A DNA stretch of 64,000 nt, taken from contig OY744609.1 in the NCBI GenBank assembly GCA_963556255.1, positions 17,597,890 to 17,661,889 on the forward strand, read 5' to 3'. This stretch comes from Allolobophora icterica (lineage: Eukaryota > Annelida > Clitellata > Crassiclitellata > Lumbricidae). How positions within the stretch are numbered: position 1 is the first letter of the stretch; the number at the start of each line of letters is the position of its first letter. The notes beneath the pieces are model-generated. The model was not told the DNA's origin. It did not search any database and worked only from the letters and a program-made list of their open reading frames with translations. The position numbers and the translations under genes are program-made. Shown here piece by piece: positions 14,601 through 23,589 of the stretch.

Positions 14601-17600
14601 AATAGCTAAAAGAACACAGACAGTAATATTAATTAATTAATTAATTAATAGCTTTTATCTAATACAAACTGTTTGACAACGAAAAACAAAGATTTGGACG
14701 AGGCTTCCAACGTTTAAATGATCAGAGAGCAGGACAGATATGATTAACCCCAGAGAACAGTTACCGTAAACCCAAACCAGGTTGAAAGTCTTTCGATGAA
14801 GAGGTTGTGATCAATTGATAGGCACCACCTGTACTGTTCAGCTTAGTACAGTTCCACATTCATTTCCCATTATCACTAATACTGCTAAGACTCAAAGACA
14901 GATGCTAACAACCAGATGGCAAAAGTCACATTATACATGTCATGTTGTAAAATATACTTTTCCATCTGACTTTTGTGTTTTATAAACAGTTTTAAACTTC
15001 ACAAGATCAAAACACCACAGATCGACAATTCATAAATGCCTGCAAACTCACCTAGGGGTTTACAGGTCCCCTGACTGTCTTCGTACTTTGGCAGGCAGTC
15101 ACCACAGATGCTGGGCGGTTGTTGACACAGTCTGTTGCTACTGTCACGACAGGACTGGATGCAGTGTAGCTGCTCTTCACGAGAATCTAACATTTGGAAA
15201 GGCCACACACAATTAGCAGTGATGCATTTACAGAATCTGTAAAGTACATATAACTCTATAGTAAAACTGATTAGATATATAATACATAAGCTTGAAATTT
15301 TTATATGGAAGTGATCAAGTGCAAAACTTTCCTAGCTGATCTGTAAACAAACAGTGAATCACACTCCGACATCAAAGTGCGATTTGTAGACCTGTGGAAC
15401 ATCAGGTTCATAGTTCAGACCATCTCCCTATGGAAAGCATTTTCTCTGCATTATAAATGGGTCTTTCATATGCCGCTTACAACCACAAATTGGGTCCGGC
15501 CAAACTTTTTTGTCTCTAACCTCAAATCCACAATCACTCCCAATCAATAAAATGTCACATTCAATGAGATAGAAGATTTATGGGATATTATTGACACAAT
15601 CTTAGTTTGGTCAAATGGTAACCTTCTGCAATCATACAGAGTCATCATTAAACACATTCAGATGTGCAGCTGATATTTCTTAACTAAGGGTAAGCACCTT
15701 TAGATCTAAAGTCCCTACACAATTGTTCTGAAGCTATCTTGAATAGTCTGTTTTCACAACAGATATTCAAAACAGACAACTCTGCTATGGTGAAGTACCT
15801 GAGAGTAGTAATTAATAGATAAGCCAGTAATCAATAACTGTCTCCATCCCCACCCCATCCGCGTGGGTCTGCCGTCATCCCACCCCATCTGCGTGGGCCT
15901 GTCTTCATCCCCACCCCATCCGGTCTGACTATATCCTTATCCTGTCCCATCAGCTGTTTTTGTTCCTCATTCCCATCCCAACAAAGCAAATGACAAGATA
16001 AAAATTTTCCCACACATTAAGCAACTATATTAGCATCTAAGTTTTTCAATGTAGCATACTTTATTACTGTTCACTGTTTAGTCTTAACAGATCGTCGCCT
16101 GAGAATTATCTTGTCGTATCTCCACTTTTTTTCGAAAAGTAGTTAAGAGTTGATTTGTAGCAGAGTTTTTTTGATCTTTCTTCAGTTTCAATGGCTAGGA
16201 GATACGATAGGTCGTTTTAAAGATATTCAACAAACTATACTGTCGTATGTCCTGTTTTCAGAAACATTTTATCGTATCTCCATACACCATTCATAGTGAA
16301 GCAGTCTCTGTTGTTGTATGTCGACAGAAAGCTCGTCGCTGATTGGACGCGCAGGAGATACAGCAGTATAAACCTGTGCGCTTAGCTGGACTATAGTGTC
16401 GCATATCCAGACAATTAAAAGTTTTTCTTTTAAAAATCCAGACTATGTAAATGAATATTTTAACGAAAACACTCTGTAATAATTGGTCGTTGCTTAATTT
16501 AATCATTTCATGTCTTTGTTTTCAGAAAGATGGTTTGTAATATTTGTAAATCCAGTTTATACAAAATTTTCACAAATTTCAGAATAACAACTATAATTGT
16601 AAATTTTTTAAATGCAAAATCTTTATGCAATGTTGATGTTTTAATATGACGTCTGTGTGTGAACTGTAATTTGACAATGCCGAACTTATTGCATTGAATT
16701 TCTCATTTTTCCGCAAAATGCGGTCCAAACTTCTACCTCGTTTATCTCGGAATTTTGGAAAATGGAGATACGCCAAGATAATTCTCAGGTGACGAGATGG
16801 TAAGGTTCAACAGTCTCTCACCATACTAAAAAAAGCATCCTGCTCCCATTTACTATCAACTCCACAGAGGAAAAGAAGTCCACAAATCAGTTCTTCCTGG
16901 AAACTGATCTTCTTTTGCTAACTTGTATTTTAATTCCCCTCTGATTCTTACTACTTCATCAAGGTGATTACATACAGTTTGAGCACTGGGAGAAACATAT
17001 TGTTATACAAACCTGTTCAAACATCTCTTTTAACTATATAATAAGGTCAAATATCAGTAGTGCACATCCTGACAATGTTGTAAAAAACTCACTGATGCAT
17101 GTGCTAGTAACTGTTATAAAATTTCAATTTTTAAGAGTGTGAGAGTTCCCAGGAGAACTTATGTCCATCTTTATTTAGACTTCCACTTTAACACTGTTCT
17201 GCAGTTCCTATAAAGAAAAATTGGCTGGAAACACTGCACAACACAAACCTTGAAGAAAAATGGCTGCGTATAACTTGTTCCTGGATTCTCAATGTGTCAA
17301 ATATATTATAAATCTTTAATTATATCCGTTATAAAGATTATGCAATTACTGATCTTGTCAAGGTCACAGAAAAAAATTCAGAATCACTTACATGAAAAAC
17401 ATGCTCACAGCTAAACAGAGAGGCTGACCAGAAGTTGGGAAGACAGAAATTTTCAAGCAGTCGAATAGCATCCTAGTTTGCCCTTTGAACTTGCAGAGAA
17501 AGTAAGCTTTACAATATACTATTTAGGATACTGGCCGACTAGTCCATACTAGTTTGCAGGATTTGAACGCTTGGTACAAAACTGTTTTCGGGAATTCGGT

Positions 17601-18344
17601 CAATTTACCAGTTTTGAAGATTTAGGTAGACCCCCAGTTCCAGACTGGCTAAATGTGTGTTAGCGCTTTAAGGCACGCTGTAAAAGGTCAGTTTAGCAGG
17701 GCGCGTAGCGAATTGCCGAATCCACATTGCCGAATGGGTATTACTGCCTGCATCCCCGAAACTGTTTCGTGGAGAAAAACAATATCACTGAAAATGCTGT
17801 TCGTAGGAAATCGCATATCGAACGCTTGGTAGAAACTGCTTTGGGGATTCGACTTATTTTGCATTCCATTTACTTTCGGCGAATCCGGATTCGGGTCCGC
17901 ACTAGTTTTCGACATATCGAACGCCTTGGAGAAAACTGCTTTTGGCGATTGGGCTTATTTTGCAGTTTAATCGCTTTCGGCGATTCGGGTAGACTCCGTC
18001 TAGCGGACAAGTTTTCGTGCCGTTAGTAGTTTTACCGGATGTCTAGCGGCTGGGAATAGAGAACATGTTCCCAATAAGTCAATCAACATGTTTGCATAGG
18101 ATGGACATATATAGAATCAGCGCCATAAAAACAAGCATTTCTCAACTGGCAATCACATTTTGTTGAATATAAAATGGTTGGCATCAAAAATATAGCAGAT
18201 ATCCCAATCCAATCTATAAAGAAACCCGGATGTCCGTCACAGTCGGAACACAGGTGCAATAACAGATCAGTACTAACCATATTTAACACAGTAAGAGCCG
18301 TAAATGCAAAACACCAGTATCACAATCCGATATAACACATTCAT
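6234..18344 (-). CDS. NPDC1: NPDC1 orthologue, complete gene in 8 coding exons (285 aa)
   Basis: Joined coding segments on the minus strand are 18344-18278, 15186-15052, 14564-14490, 12003-11884, 10443-10377, 9067-8897, 7552-7453 and 6356-6234. They total 858 bases, 285 codons plus stop, with no internal stop. Introns 1-4 are phase 1, introns 5-6 phase 2 and intron 7 phase 0; all are GT-AG. The product is a type I membrane protein: signal peptide about 1-20, six cysteines at 30-64, acidic polar linker 68-128, transmembrane helix about 129-151, cytoplasmic tail 155-285. Family-diagnostic blocks are RLAQSAQMYHYQHQKQQML (190-208), ASSDEEND (224-231), YTVYECPGLA (235-244) and GEIEVPNPLF (247-256). 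Human NPDC1 is somewhat longer, about 325 aa. Vertebrate NPDC1 is linked to neural differentiation and growth control, and nematode CAB-1 shares the C-terminal region. The 5' UTR, promoter and poly(A) site were not identified. Confidence 0.92.
6929..7243. mobile_element. Possible degenerate hAT-type MITE
   Basis: The left end CAGTGCTGACCTTAG and right end CCTAAGGCTGTCGCTG are imperfect inverted repeats. Flanking octamers match at only about five of eight positions. No coding sequence. It lies in the NPDC1 intron between exons 7 and 8. Confidence 0.4.
7453..7552 (-). CDS. NPDC1: NPDC1 coding exon 7: acidic SSDEEN..YTVYECPG block
   Basis: The acceptor TTTAG is preceded by TTTTGTTTGT and the donor is ACA|GTAAGT. 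The exon encodes residues 212-245, including SGSEASSDEENDASEYTVYE and CPGLAT. The ASSDEEN and FTVYECPGLA motifs are conserved in vertebrate NPDC1. The serine-acidic run resembles a CK2 target or PEST-like stretch, which is inference. It enters at phase 2 and leaves at phase 0. Confidence 0.93.
7836..8195. mobile_element. Possible Charlie-like hAT MITE remnant
   Basis: AGTGCTTCTCAAACTTTCTG followed by TGTGGACC resembles the ends of Charlie-type hAT elements. The right side has GTGGACCTGTACTC and GTGGACTACAGC, but no clean complementary terminus or TSD. Confidence 0.35.
8641..8840 (+). pseudogene. LINE ORF2 C-terminal fragment
   Basis: The translated segment EGRMEGKWTRGRPRVMLLDW through DEWRHWTQKLP resembles the C-terminal RGRPRxxWxDxI block found after the RT domain in several LINE clades. 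It is truncated on both sides and lies antisense to NPDC1, just downstream of exon 6. Confidence 0.65.
8897..9067 (-). CDS. NPDC1: NPDC1 coding exon 6: conserved cytoplasmic block
   Basis: The acceptor is GCCTCAG and the donor GAAAA|GTTGGT, a weak but phase-compatible donor. The exon encodes residues 155-211: KLKKSAKASSDFEYPGYGS, a spacer, then RRLAQSAQMYHYQHQKQQML and EME. The AQSAxMYHYQHQ block is the strongest NPDC1/CAB-1 family signature in the window. It follows the membrane span directly, so it lies in the cytoplasm. Confidence 0.93.
9442..10143. mobile_element. 702-bp non-autonomous TIR DNA element, copy 1
   Basis: Terminal inverted repeats of about 30 bp begin CGTCGCCTGAGAATTATC and end with its complement. 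The element is flanked by a 4-bp duplication ATAT (9438-9441 and 10144-10147). Internal copies of a GTCGTATSTCC-like motif recur near both ends and may be transposase sites (inference). No transposase ORF is present. It lies in the NPDC1 intron between exons 5 and 6. The superfamily is not certain; 4-bp TSDs are known in Sola1, Ginger and some others. Confidence 0.85.
10377..10443 (-). CDS. NPDC1: NPDC1 coding exon 5: transmembrane helix
   Basis: The acceptor TTTTAG is preceded by a pyrimidine-rich tract and the donor is CAA|GTAAGT. Residues 133-154 read AVIACVSVAAIIGIIIAVIC followed by WC, a clear single membrane span. The following KLKK supplies the cytoplasmic stop-transfer charges. The intron phase changes here from 1 to 2. 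A partial copy of this exon lies 140 bp upstream in the gene, at 10504-10595. Confidence 0.9.
10504..10595 (-). pseudogene. Partial duplicate of the NPDC1 transmembrane exon
   Basis: Bases 10552-10585 repeat the 5' half of exon 5 (10412-10445) with about three mismatches in 34, and similarity continues weakly over the acceptor to about 10595. An AG acceptor is retained at 10586-10587. The frame stays open through AVTACVSAAAI and a further 15 unrelated codons to TGA at 10506-10504. There is no donor, so it could act only as an alternative terminal exon. It is more likely a dead local duplication. Confidence 0.6.
11633..11720 (+). repeat. (AT)n-rich microsatellite
   Basis: Interrupted AT runs including two copies of AAATAAATGCATATATATAT. 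Intronic to NPDC1. Confidence 0.9.
11884..12003 (-). CDS. NPDC1: NPDC1 coding exon 4: juxtamembrane linker
   Basis: The acceptor is GATTAG and the donor TTG|GTATGT. The exon encodes residues 93-132, from EFQLKSVKKEESGMNYAVN to SNNILYI. It opens with the same Glu-Phe pair, from a split GAA codon, as exon 3. The last residues, NNILYI, begin the transmembrane helix completed by the next exon. It is a symmetric phase-1 exon of 120 bases. Confidence 0.82.
12480..13500 (+). pseudogene. Decayed LINE reverse transcriptase, antisense in NPDC1
   Basis: Broken frames give the usual RT order: a degenerate GVPQGSVLGP equivalent (SPELGSWSSL near 12520), a YADD-equivalent region near 12610, a KIPDPSI-like segment near 12797, an SPVCNLGVILNSNLCFSDHI equivalent near 12860-12920, then a 3' tail at 13270-13400 shared with the copies at 35390-35510, 35815-35950 and 50950-51085. 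Many stops and frameshifts show it is dead. A (GACA)n array follows at 13561. Confidence 0.75.
13561..13618 (+). repeat. (GACA)n microsatellite
   Basis: GACA units with GACT interruptions, just downstream of the antisense LINE remnant at 12480-13500. Confidence 0.95.
13742..13908. mobile_element. 167-bp hAT-type MITE
   Basis: The TIR is CAGTGCTCGAAATGG with its complement at the other end, and the 8-bp TSD GGTACTTG is exact (13734-13741 and 13909-13916). The subterminal region repeats GGAACG/CGTTCC motifs. It lies in the NPDC1 intron between exons 3 and 4. Confidence 0.9.
14490..14564 (-). CDS. NPDC1: NPDC1 coding exon 3: acidic linker
   Basis: The acceptor TTCTTCAG has a good polypyrimidine tract and the donor is AAG|GTAACA. 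The exon encodes residues 68-92 (EFPNDESANAGNQ, then ETPLDDNKDSVQ), a hydrophilic, Asp/Glu/Asn-rich extracellular linker with no recognisable fold. At 75 bases it is a symmetric phase-1 exon and could be skipped without a frameshift. Linker sequence is poorly conserved in the family, so support comes from phase, splice sites and position. Confidence 0.8.
15052..15186 (-). CDS. NPDC1: NPDC1 coding exon 2: six-cysteine ectodomain
   Basis: The acceptor TTAG lies at 15190-15187 and the donor GTGAGT begins at 15051. The exon encodes residues 23-67 with six cysteines in the arrangement HC..SC..LC..IC.DC..TC, ending KPL. This matches the cysteine-rich N-terminal segment of NPDC1 (pattern CxxxC, then CGxCL). 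The even number of cysteines suggests three disulfides in the secretory pathway, which is inference. Both intron phases are 1, so the exon is symmetric. Confidence 0.9.
   Translation of the reverse strand: MLVKSSYTASSPVVTVATDCVNNRPASVVTACQSTKTVRGPVNP
16093..16794. mobile_element. 702-bp non-autonomous TIR DNA element, copy 2
   Basis: Same length, orientation and termini as the copy at 9442-10143, with roughly a dozen substitutions and no net indel. It is flanked by a different 4-bp duplication, AGAT (16089-16092 and 16795-16798). Different TSDs show two independent insertions rather than duplication of the locus. It lies in NPDC1 intron 1. Confidence 0.87.
17555..18030 (+). repeat. Three imperfect tandem repeats of about 95-130 bp
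   Basis: The phrase GAACGCYTGGTAGAAACTG followed by TTTYGGSGATTCGG and an ATTTTGCA segment recurs near 17568, 17818 and 17916. Copies are strongly diverged. The weak open frames on both strands have no recognisable product. Confidence 0.55.
18278..18344 (-). CDS. NPDC1: NPDC1 coding exon 1: start codon and signal peptide
   Basis: ATG at 18344-18342 opens MNVLYRIVILVFCIYGSYC and KY, a short hydrophobic signal peptide with a plausible cleavage site near residues 19-22. The exon ends TAT-G followed by the donor GTTAGT at 18277. The single leftover G joins the AT at the start of the next exon to give Asp23, so the phase (1) fits exactly. I chose this exon because it is the only nearby minus-strand reading frame combining ATG, signal sequence and a phase-1 donor. 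An untranslated exon further upstream is possible. Confidence 0.82.
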
Positions 18345-18890
18345 TATATACGGCTCCTTTTAATGCCGGCACCAAGGAATAGAATCCTAGCCCATATCAA
18401 GGCGATTTCAACACAGCAACTTTAGAGCCAGTTGTTTACACTACTTGACACGGTTACTAAGATCTATGGCAATCGTTCTGCACAATATTGAAACTCTACA
18501 GTTCACAGCTTATACTGTTTGGGCTTCTTTCAACCGGGCCTTAGTAACACGTCAGTAACACACGGTAAAGACGTGGTTGGCTACTTCATTGGCTTGGCTG
18601 CATCAGCCGGGCAAGTTATAGAATGATTCATTTGGTCGTAAACCACAGCCTCCCGCTGTAGGCCTATCTGGCTTCGAGTAGAATGCAGCTGTAGTTGTAC
18701 TCTCTTTTGATTCCCATGATTATTTTTACCTTATTGACGTCATAGACTTGAGTTGCAGAGCTTAACATGTAGACTAGACATGCGTTGTCGGGTTATAGGC
18801 CTTTAAACGACCGAAAAATTAATAAGTTGTTTTTAACGATCTTGAGTTATTCGTGCAGCCTACGAATCATTATGCTCAAAATATTCACAC
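18345..18890. other. Region upstream of the NPDC1 start codon
   Basis: Presumed 5' UTR and promoter of NPDC1 on the minus strand. TATATA lies directly before the ATG and is more likely UTR than a TATA box. No clear core promoter or CpG island is visible. Confidence 0.35.
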
Positions 18891-18954
18891 ATGACAGAAA
18901 GTCTACTCACAATCCAGATGGTACTAGGATACCTTTCAAATTTCTGTGAGGGTC

Positions 18955-19268
18955 AATTAAGTGATCTGGCCCAGTTAGCTATATCGGTAAGAGCGTTGGC
19001 TGCGCGTCTCATATGCGACTCTGTGTTAGAGAGCATGCGGACCGCGTTTCGCTTCCCGAAAGTGGCTTATTTCAGAGATTTAAAATCTCGGGCTAGCACG
19101 GTCCCAACACGGGGACCTTAAATGGCGTGGTGCCCATTCAAACGGGCAGCGGTGGTGAAGGATCTCACCCGATCAATTCATTGAAAAATGAGCAGGGTCG
19201 AGGCCATATAGCCTAGGCCCTACGGTCGCTAGGCCTATAGAAAATCGCGTACATTTGCATTTACATTT
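18955..19268 (+). mobile_element. tRNA-derived SINE (family 1), longest copy
   Basis: An A-box-like TAGCTATATCGGTAAGAGCG and a degenerate B box (GCGTTTCGCTTCCCG) form the head. The body contains GCTAGCACGGTCC, AAATGGCGTGGT and CATTCAAACGGGCAGC. Related copies lie at 28690-28805, 30003-30077, 31164-31400 and 52280-52438; the last three carry the GAGC(A)GGGTCGAGGCCATA or AATGGGCGCC body segments. A better B box (GGTTCGCCTCCC) survives in the 31.4 kb copy. Confidence 0.8.
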
Positions 19269-19269
19269 G

Positions 19270-19900
19270 ATCCACTCAAGGTCACAGTGTGTCTTCTCTT
19301 CGTCCTACTCTCCTACTCGCAGCCTAAGCAAAATCCTGTTCAAGTCTAAAATATTGTGCCCTGCCAACTAACGGCAAAACCGCTCTCCTCCAACCAGCCT
19401 TCCTCATGAGCTGGTGCTGACTTTGCCCGCTTGTTCCGACCCTCCGTCATCCTCCTCTGCCTCCTCCCAACGATCGGACCCTCACGTTCTACGGTTCTAC
19501 CATCCTACTGACTGTCTCATCCTCCGCTCGTTCACTCTTCAGGCCTATGGGTTGCCTCCTGGAAAGCCCACTCCTTATCCGAAAAGTTCGCCTTCGTTTT
19601 GCAATTTCTTCTCCAGGATCAGCTTGATATCTCGCAGTCACCGAAAGCTGGCACCAGATCTTTGACGACCTTCCGATCCTACGAGCGACTCCATCGGGTT
19701 ACTCCACTCGTGATTGCCCTTGTCCGTCTCATCCTGATGGTCGTCCAGCTCGCGGTGAGTGGTGGCATCGTGGTCTTTTTTATGTTCCTCTCTATACAGG
19801 TCACGCAAATTACACTCGTTACGTCTCCAACCACGTTCGAAGCTCTCTGTCTGAGCATTGCCTTGCCTCGTGGCTCAGTTATAATCCTCCGGTTTTACAA
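19270..19900 (+). other. Pyrimidine-rich unassigned stretch
   Basis: Composition is unusually C/T-rich on the plus strand, with open frames of 83 and 128 codons that show no recognisable domain. It ends at a TCAA repeat adjoining a LINE tail. It may be internal sequence of a retroelement. Confidence 0.3.
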
Positions 19901-19904
19901 GTCA

Positions 19905-20110
19905 ATCAATCAATCAATCAATCATATAATTTATATAGCGCCTCTTCAAGGGCTCTACTCAGAGGCGCTCCCGAGCCAGGCCTGATCATAGAGAAGTCTT
20001 CAATAGGGCGTAAAAAAAGACGATCCGAGTGAGTACGTGGAGATAGGCAAAGAGAGCAGAGCAAAGCCAGTTTCTGGATGAATTGGGTTTTGGAAGAATT
20101 GAGGGAGATT
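19905..20110 (-). pseudogene. LINE 3' end with GATT tail
   Basis: On the minus strand the last ORF codons read LFLRPIEDFSMIRPGSGAPL, then the tail stem AGCGCCTCT...AGAGGCGCT, then (GATT)n at 19905-19923. The same C-terminal wording and tail stem occur at 49.6 and 44.5 kb, so this is a 5'-truncated copy of a CR1/L2-like LINE. Confidence 0.75.
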
Positions 20111-20124
20111 AAATTTGCATGGGA

Positions 20125-20151
20125 TATGTTGTCACAAATTGTGACAACATA
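20125..20151. repeat. Perfect 13-bp palindrome
   Basis: Arms TATGTTGTCACAA and TTGTGACAACATA flank a single A. It lies upstream of the LINE 3' end. No function assigned. Confidence 0.9.
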
Positions 20152-20219
20152 CCCCTTGCAACAAATTCCTGAAGTTAACATCACCAGTGCAAAGCAAGTG
20201 CCTTTAACGTTCCAGCGCA

Positions 20220-20794
20220 TTTCGCAGGCCTACTAATATAGCGGGTTTATAAGCTAAATAACAGTCTAAAAACAATTTGTATATGTGAGAAACTCTTTCA
20301 ACACTTTGAAATCATTAACAAGCAAGAAGATGCTTTGGGCTGTGAAAAAAATACTTTTTGCCTGGTAACTAACCTTTATAGCTGTATTAACCAAAGTTGC
20401 TTATAAATGATCTGGATGTTGTGTACACATATCCTGATGATGTCAGCGCACAAAAGAACATACAGTTTTTGCTACACGATTGTTCAGACAACTTACCCGT
20501 GAGACAACATGCCCCTCCCTCCCCTATAGTTCAACGGTAAATGAAGTATTTGTCGAATGTTTCTCCACTTTCTCAGAAGCTCTAACATGTTAAGCATGGG
20601 CTTTGTTTAATTGGAATCGACCATTTTTCTACAGCTATTCAAAGCACCCTTAAAATCACGTCAACCGCCCTGCCAGCCATAACATGTCTCTACACACTGT
20701 AAACTACTAGGCAATACTGCCAAATGTGGTGGACGCATAGCCGTATACAGGCCGTTTTCAGCCTTTTCGTCCGCAGACTATAATTATCTAGAGG
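20220..20794. other. Unassigned non-coding stretch
   Basis: No coding, RNA or repeat structure recognised. Confidence 0.4.
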
Positions 20795-21175
20795 CAGGGT
20801 CGGATTTAGGCATGAGCTAAAAAAAAGCTGCAGCTTAGGGCCTCACAATCCGCAGGGCCTCAAAAACATTCAGAATTCTTTTTTGGCGGTAATTTTGTGT
20901 GTACTGTATATATACATGTGTATATATATATATCTATATAGTACATAGGCCTATATATATTATGTAGAACCTTCTTAAGCGGCTTGTGTAGCAAATTCCA
21001 TCTCGCTTGAGTACATAATATGATTTCATTTGAAAATAATTTTAATTTTTCACTTTAAATGCCTTACTTTATATTAAATAATTAACAGGCATATACGTTT
21101 TCAAGTTTTGTGAGACCTTCTGGTGTAATTTTTTAACAAGGGGCCTCCAACCTTTATATAGCTTAGGACATCATC
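20795..21175 (+). mobile_element. hAT-like element with CAGTGCCGGATTTAG ends, left-end copy
   Basis: Starts CAGGGTCGGATTTAGGCATG. Its interior shares the phrases GCGGCTTGTGTAGCAAATTC and TTTTGTGAGACCTTCTGGTG with copies at 34338-34737, 37207-37515 and 40240-40346. The right terminus is missing. An AT microsatellite interrupts it near 20900-20960. Confidence 0.6.
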
Positions 21176-21390
21176 AATTCTCAACCCGGCGTGTTTTAAA
21201 GGTCTAGAGATTAAAACAGTTAGGCCTAATGCGAACCCTGCGTGTCTAGAATTGCACATTTTAGACTGTTTTAGAGTGCTTCGGATGCTGAGATTAGACG
21301 AAAATCTTATCCACAGCTTTCAGTCTATTTTTAACCATGTAGAAAATGAACCAAACACTCAGCGCTTTTGGTTTGTACTCAATCTGTTTG

Positions 21391-22015
21391 CAGTCTTGTT
21401 GTCCTCGAGACCAAGGTCTTGGTCTCGAGTGCACTCGAGTTCGTTTTTAAAAGTCTTGGTCTTGGTCTTGGTGTTCAAGGTCTTGGTCTTGGTCTTGGTC
21501 TTGAGGTTCAAGGTCTTGGTCTTGGTCTTGGTCTTGAGGTTCAGAGTCTTGGTCTTGGTCTCGCAAGACCAAGACCAAGACCGGCTGTCAATATGAAGTC
21601 ATTTAACAGAATTCAAGAATTCTGTATCAAGCCTGCTTGCATCATACGACCAATGATGGATACAAGTCTTGTTGGTCAGGAAAACCCATTGGCAGCAGCA
21701 ACAGTTATTCTGTATCAGACGGTATGATAAACCATGGAAAGATTTCAAAAGGACTCACTATCTGTACATTTACATCCAGTGCTTGAAAAGCTTCTGTGTG
21801 TGTGTCAGCGACTTCAGCACCTGTAGAACGTATTTTTTCACATGGCGGAATTTTTATGAGGCCCATCAGGCACGTCTTGGTCAGAAAATTCTGAGCGAAT
21901 TGTTTTTTTTTATAAAATACAAAAGGCATTTGGAATAATAGTTTGCATGAAGGACTTTTGAATACAAATTCGGATTTCTCTGCAGCTTGCATTTAAAGTT
22001 AATTTGCTTGAAGAC
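21391..22015 (+). mobile_element. hAT-like element of the GGTCTTGG family, partial copy
   Basis: Begins CAGTCTTGTTGTCCTCGAGA as does the complete copy at 39013, followed by the (GGTCTT)n array and then the same interior to about 22015, including AACGTATTTTTTCACATGGC. The right-hand subterminal array and terminus are absent. Confidence 0.8.
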
Positions 22016-22145
22016 TGTTTGAAAAACGATACGACACTAAAGATCACCCATAACTGAATCAATCTCAAAACTTATCTAGTTCAGGAATAAATCACCAGAA
22101 CAGAATATTATTTGTTTTCGGTTGCACATTATATTGTATCTTTAG

Positions 22146-22265
22146 GCCGACCAGGTCGAATAAAACTGTCCCATTGTTTGGTTGAAGCAATTTCCATATA
22201 TGAAGATATTGAGAAAATGAAGTCGGCAGCGACGAGCCATTCATCACATCTCGGTTGGTTCAAGG
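22146..22265 (+). CDS. Possible isolated coding exon
   Basis: An acceptor CTTTAG and donor AAG|GTACAT bound an open frame reading RPGRIKLSHCLVEAISIYED then IEKMKSAATSHSSHLGWFK. The amino-acid mix looks protein-like rather than random, but I do not recognise the family and see no partner exon nearby. It may be a fragment of a transposase. Confidence 0.25.
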
Positions 22266-22554
22266 TACATATCTTCAACATCTTCGTTTCGTTGCAGAAC
22301 ACTGTAAAAGGTTTAGAAGTTAGTCGAATGACACATTCCTCTTTGGAATGCTGCAAACTTACCTATTATGTGCAGAACATCTGCGCTCTAGTTTGGCAAA
22401 ACATGTGCCTTCTGTGGAAAATCTTCTGTTCCTCCCTGGTTCTCCTACTCCCATAATTTCTTTACCGAACTGTAATAACCGGACTGCCGACCAACCGAAA
22501 CCACGGTTACACGTGTCAGCCGTACATGTATACATTACATACAGAGAGAAAGAT

Positions 22555-22850
<296 letters not shown>

Positions 22851-22919
22851 TAATGAATGAATGAATGAATAATATTAGATTAGCGTGCTAGAATTCAATA
22901 CTCGAATCACAGGCAATTT

Positions 22920-23192
<273 letters not shown>

Positions 23193-23496
23193 ACAGAGAC
23201 AGAGTGATTATTTCATATGAGTCCTTAAAGGCCATATCAGATTATCAGTGTAGGCCTACTAGACTACAGAATTATAATAATCAGCCTAACAGCATCTGAT
23301 ATCAGCTCTTGCATAAATTAATACTAACCGATATGCTGCATGTAGAGTTTAACCTTCGGGCGATCTTTGTCGTTTCTATGTAGCATTTGTATGGGACTTT
23401 GGCTGCCCTGTCTCCATTAAACCTCCACCATTTTTCCTTCTATTCTAGTCTTCTATCCTCCTCCTTCTCATCCCTCGGCTCATTCCAGGGCAACGA

Positions 23497-23580
23497 AAAA
23501 ATAAACAACAAAATAAACAACAAAACAAAAAACACGACAAAATAAACAACGAAATAAACAACAAAACAAACAACAAAAAC
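23497..23580 (+). repeat. AACAAAATAAAC-type tandem repeat
   Basis: Short A-rich units alternating AAATAAACAAC and AAACAAC, just upstream of the larger minisatellite. Confidence 0.8.
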
Positions 23581-23589
23581 TACGGGCTT

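Larger units (their letters stand above)
15187..18277 (-). other. NPDC1 intron 1
   Basis: About 3.1 kb. It contains TIR-element copy 2 (16093-16794), the C-rich repeat near 15840-15930 and the diverged tandem repeat at 17555-18030. The rest is AT-rich sequence in which I see no further coding block. Confidence 0.7.

Noticed and set aside
17688..18026. Overlapping 75- and 99-codon frames on opposite strands
   Set aside because: They lie in a diverged tandem repeat inside an NPDC1 intron with no homology or splice support.
18083..18289. 68-codon minus-strand frame MLNMVSTDLLLHLC
   Set aside because: It begins at the donor side of the true signal-peptide exon and continues into intron sequence; exon 1 uses a different frame.
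18345..18352. TATATA as an NPDC1 TATA box
   Set aside because: It lies directly before the ATG, leaving no room for a 5' UTR.
19414..19985. 83- and 128-codon frames as a gene
   Set aside because: Strongly pyrimidine-biased, no recognisable domain, and it ends at a LINE tail.
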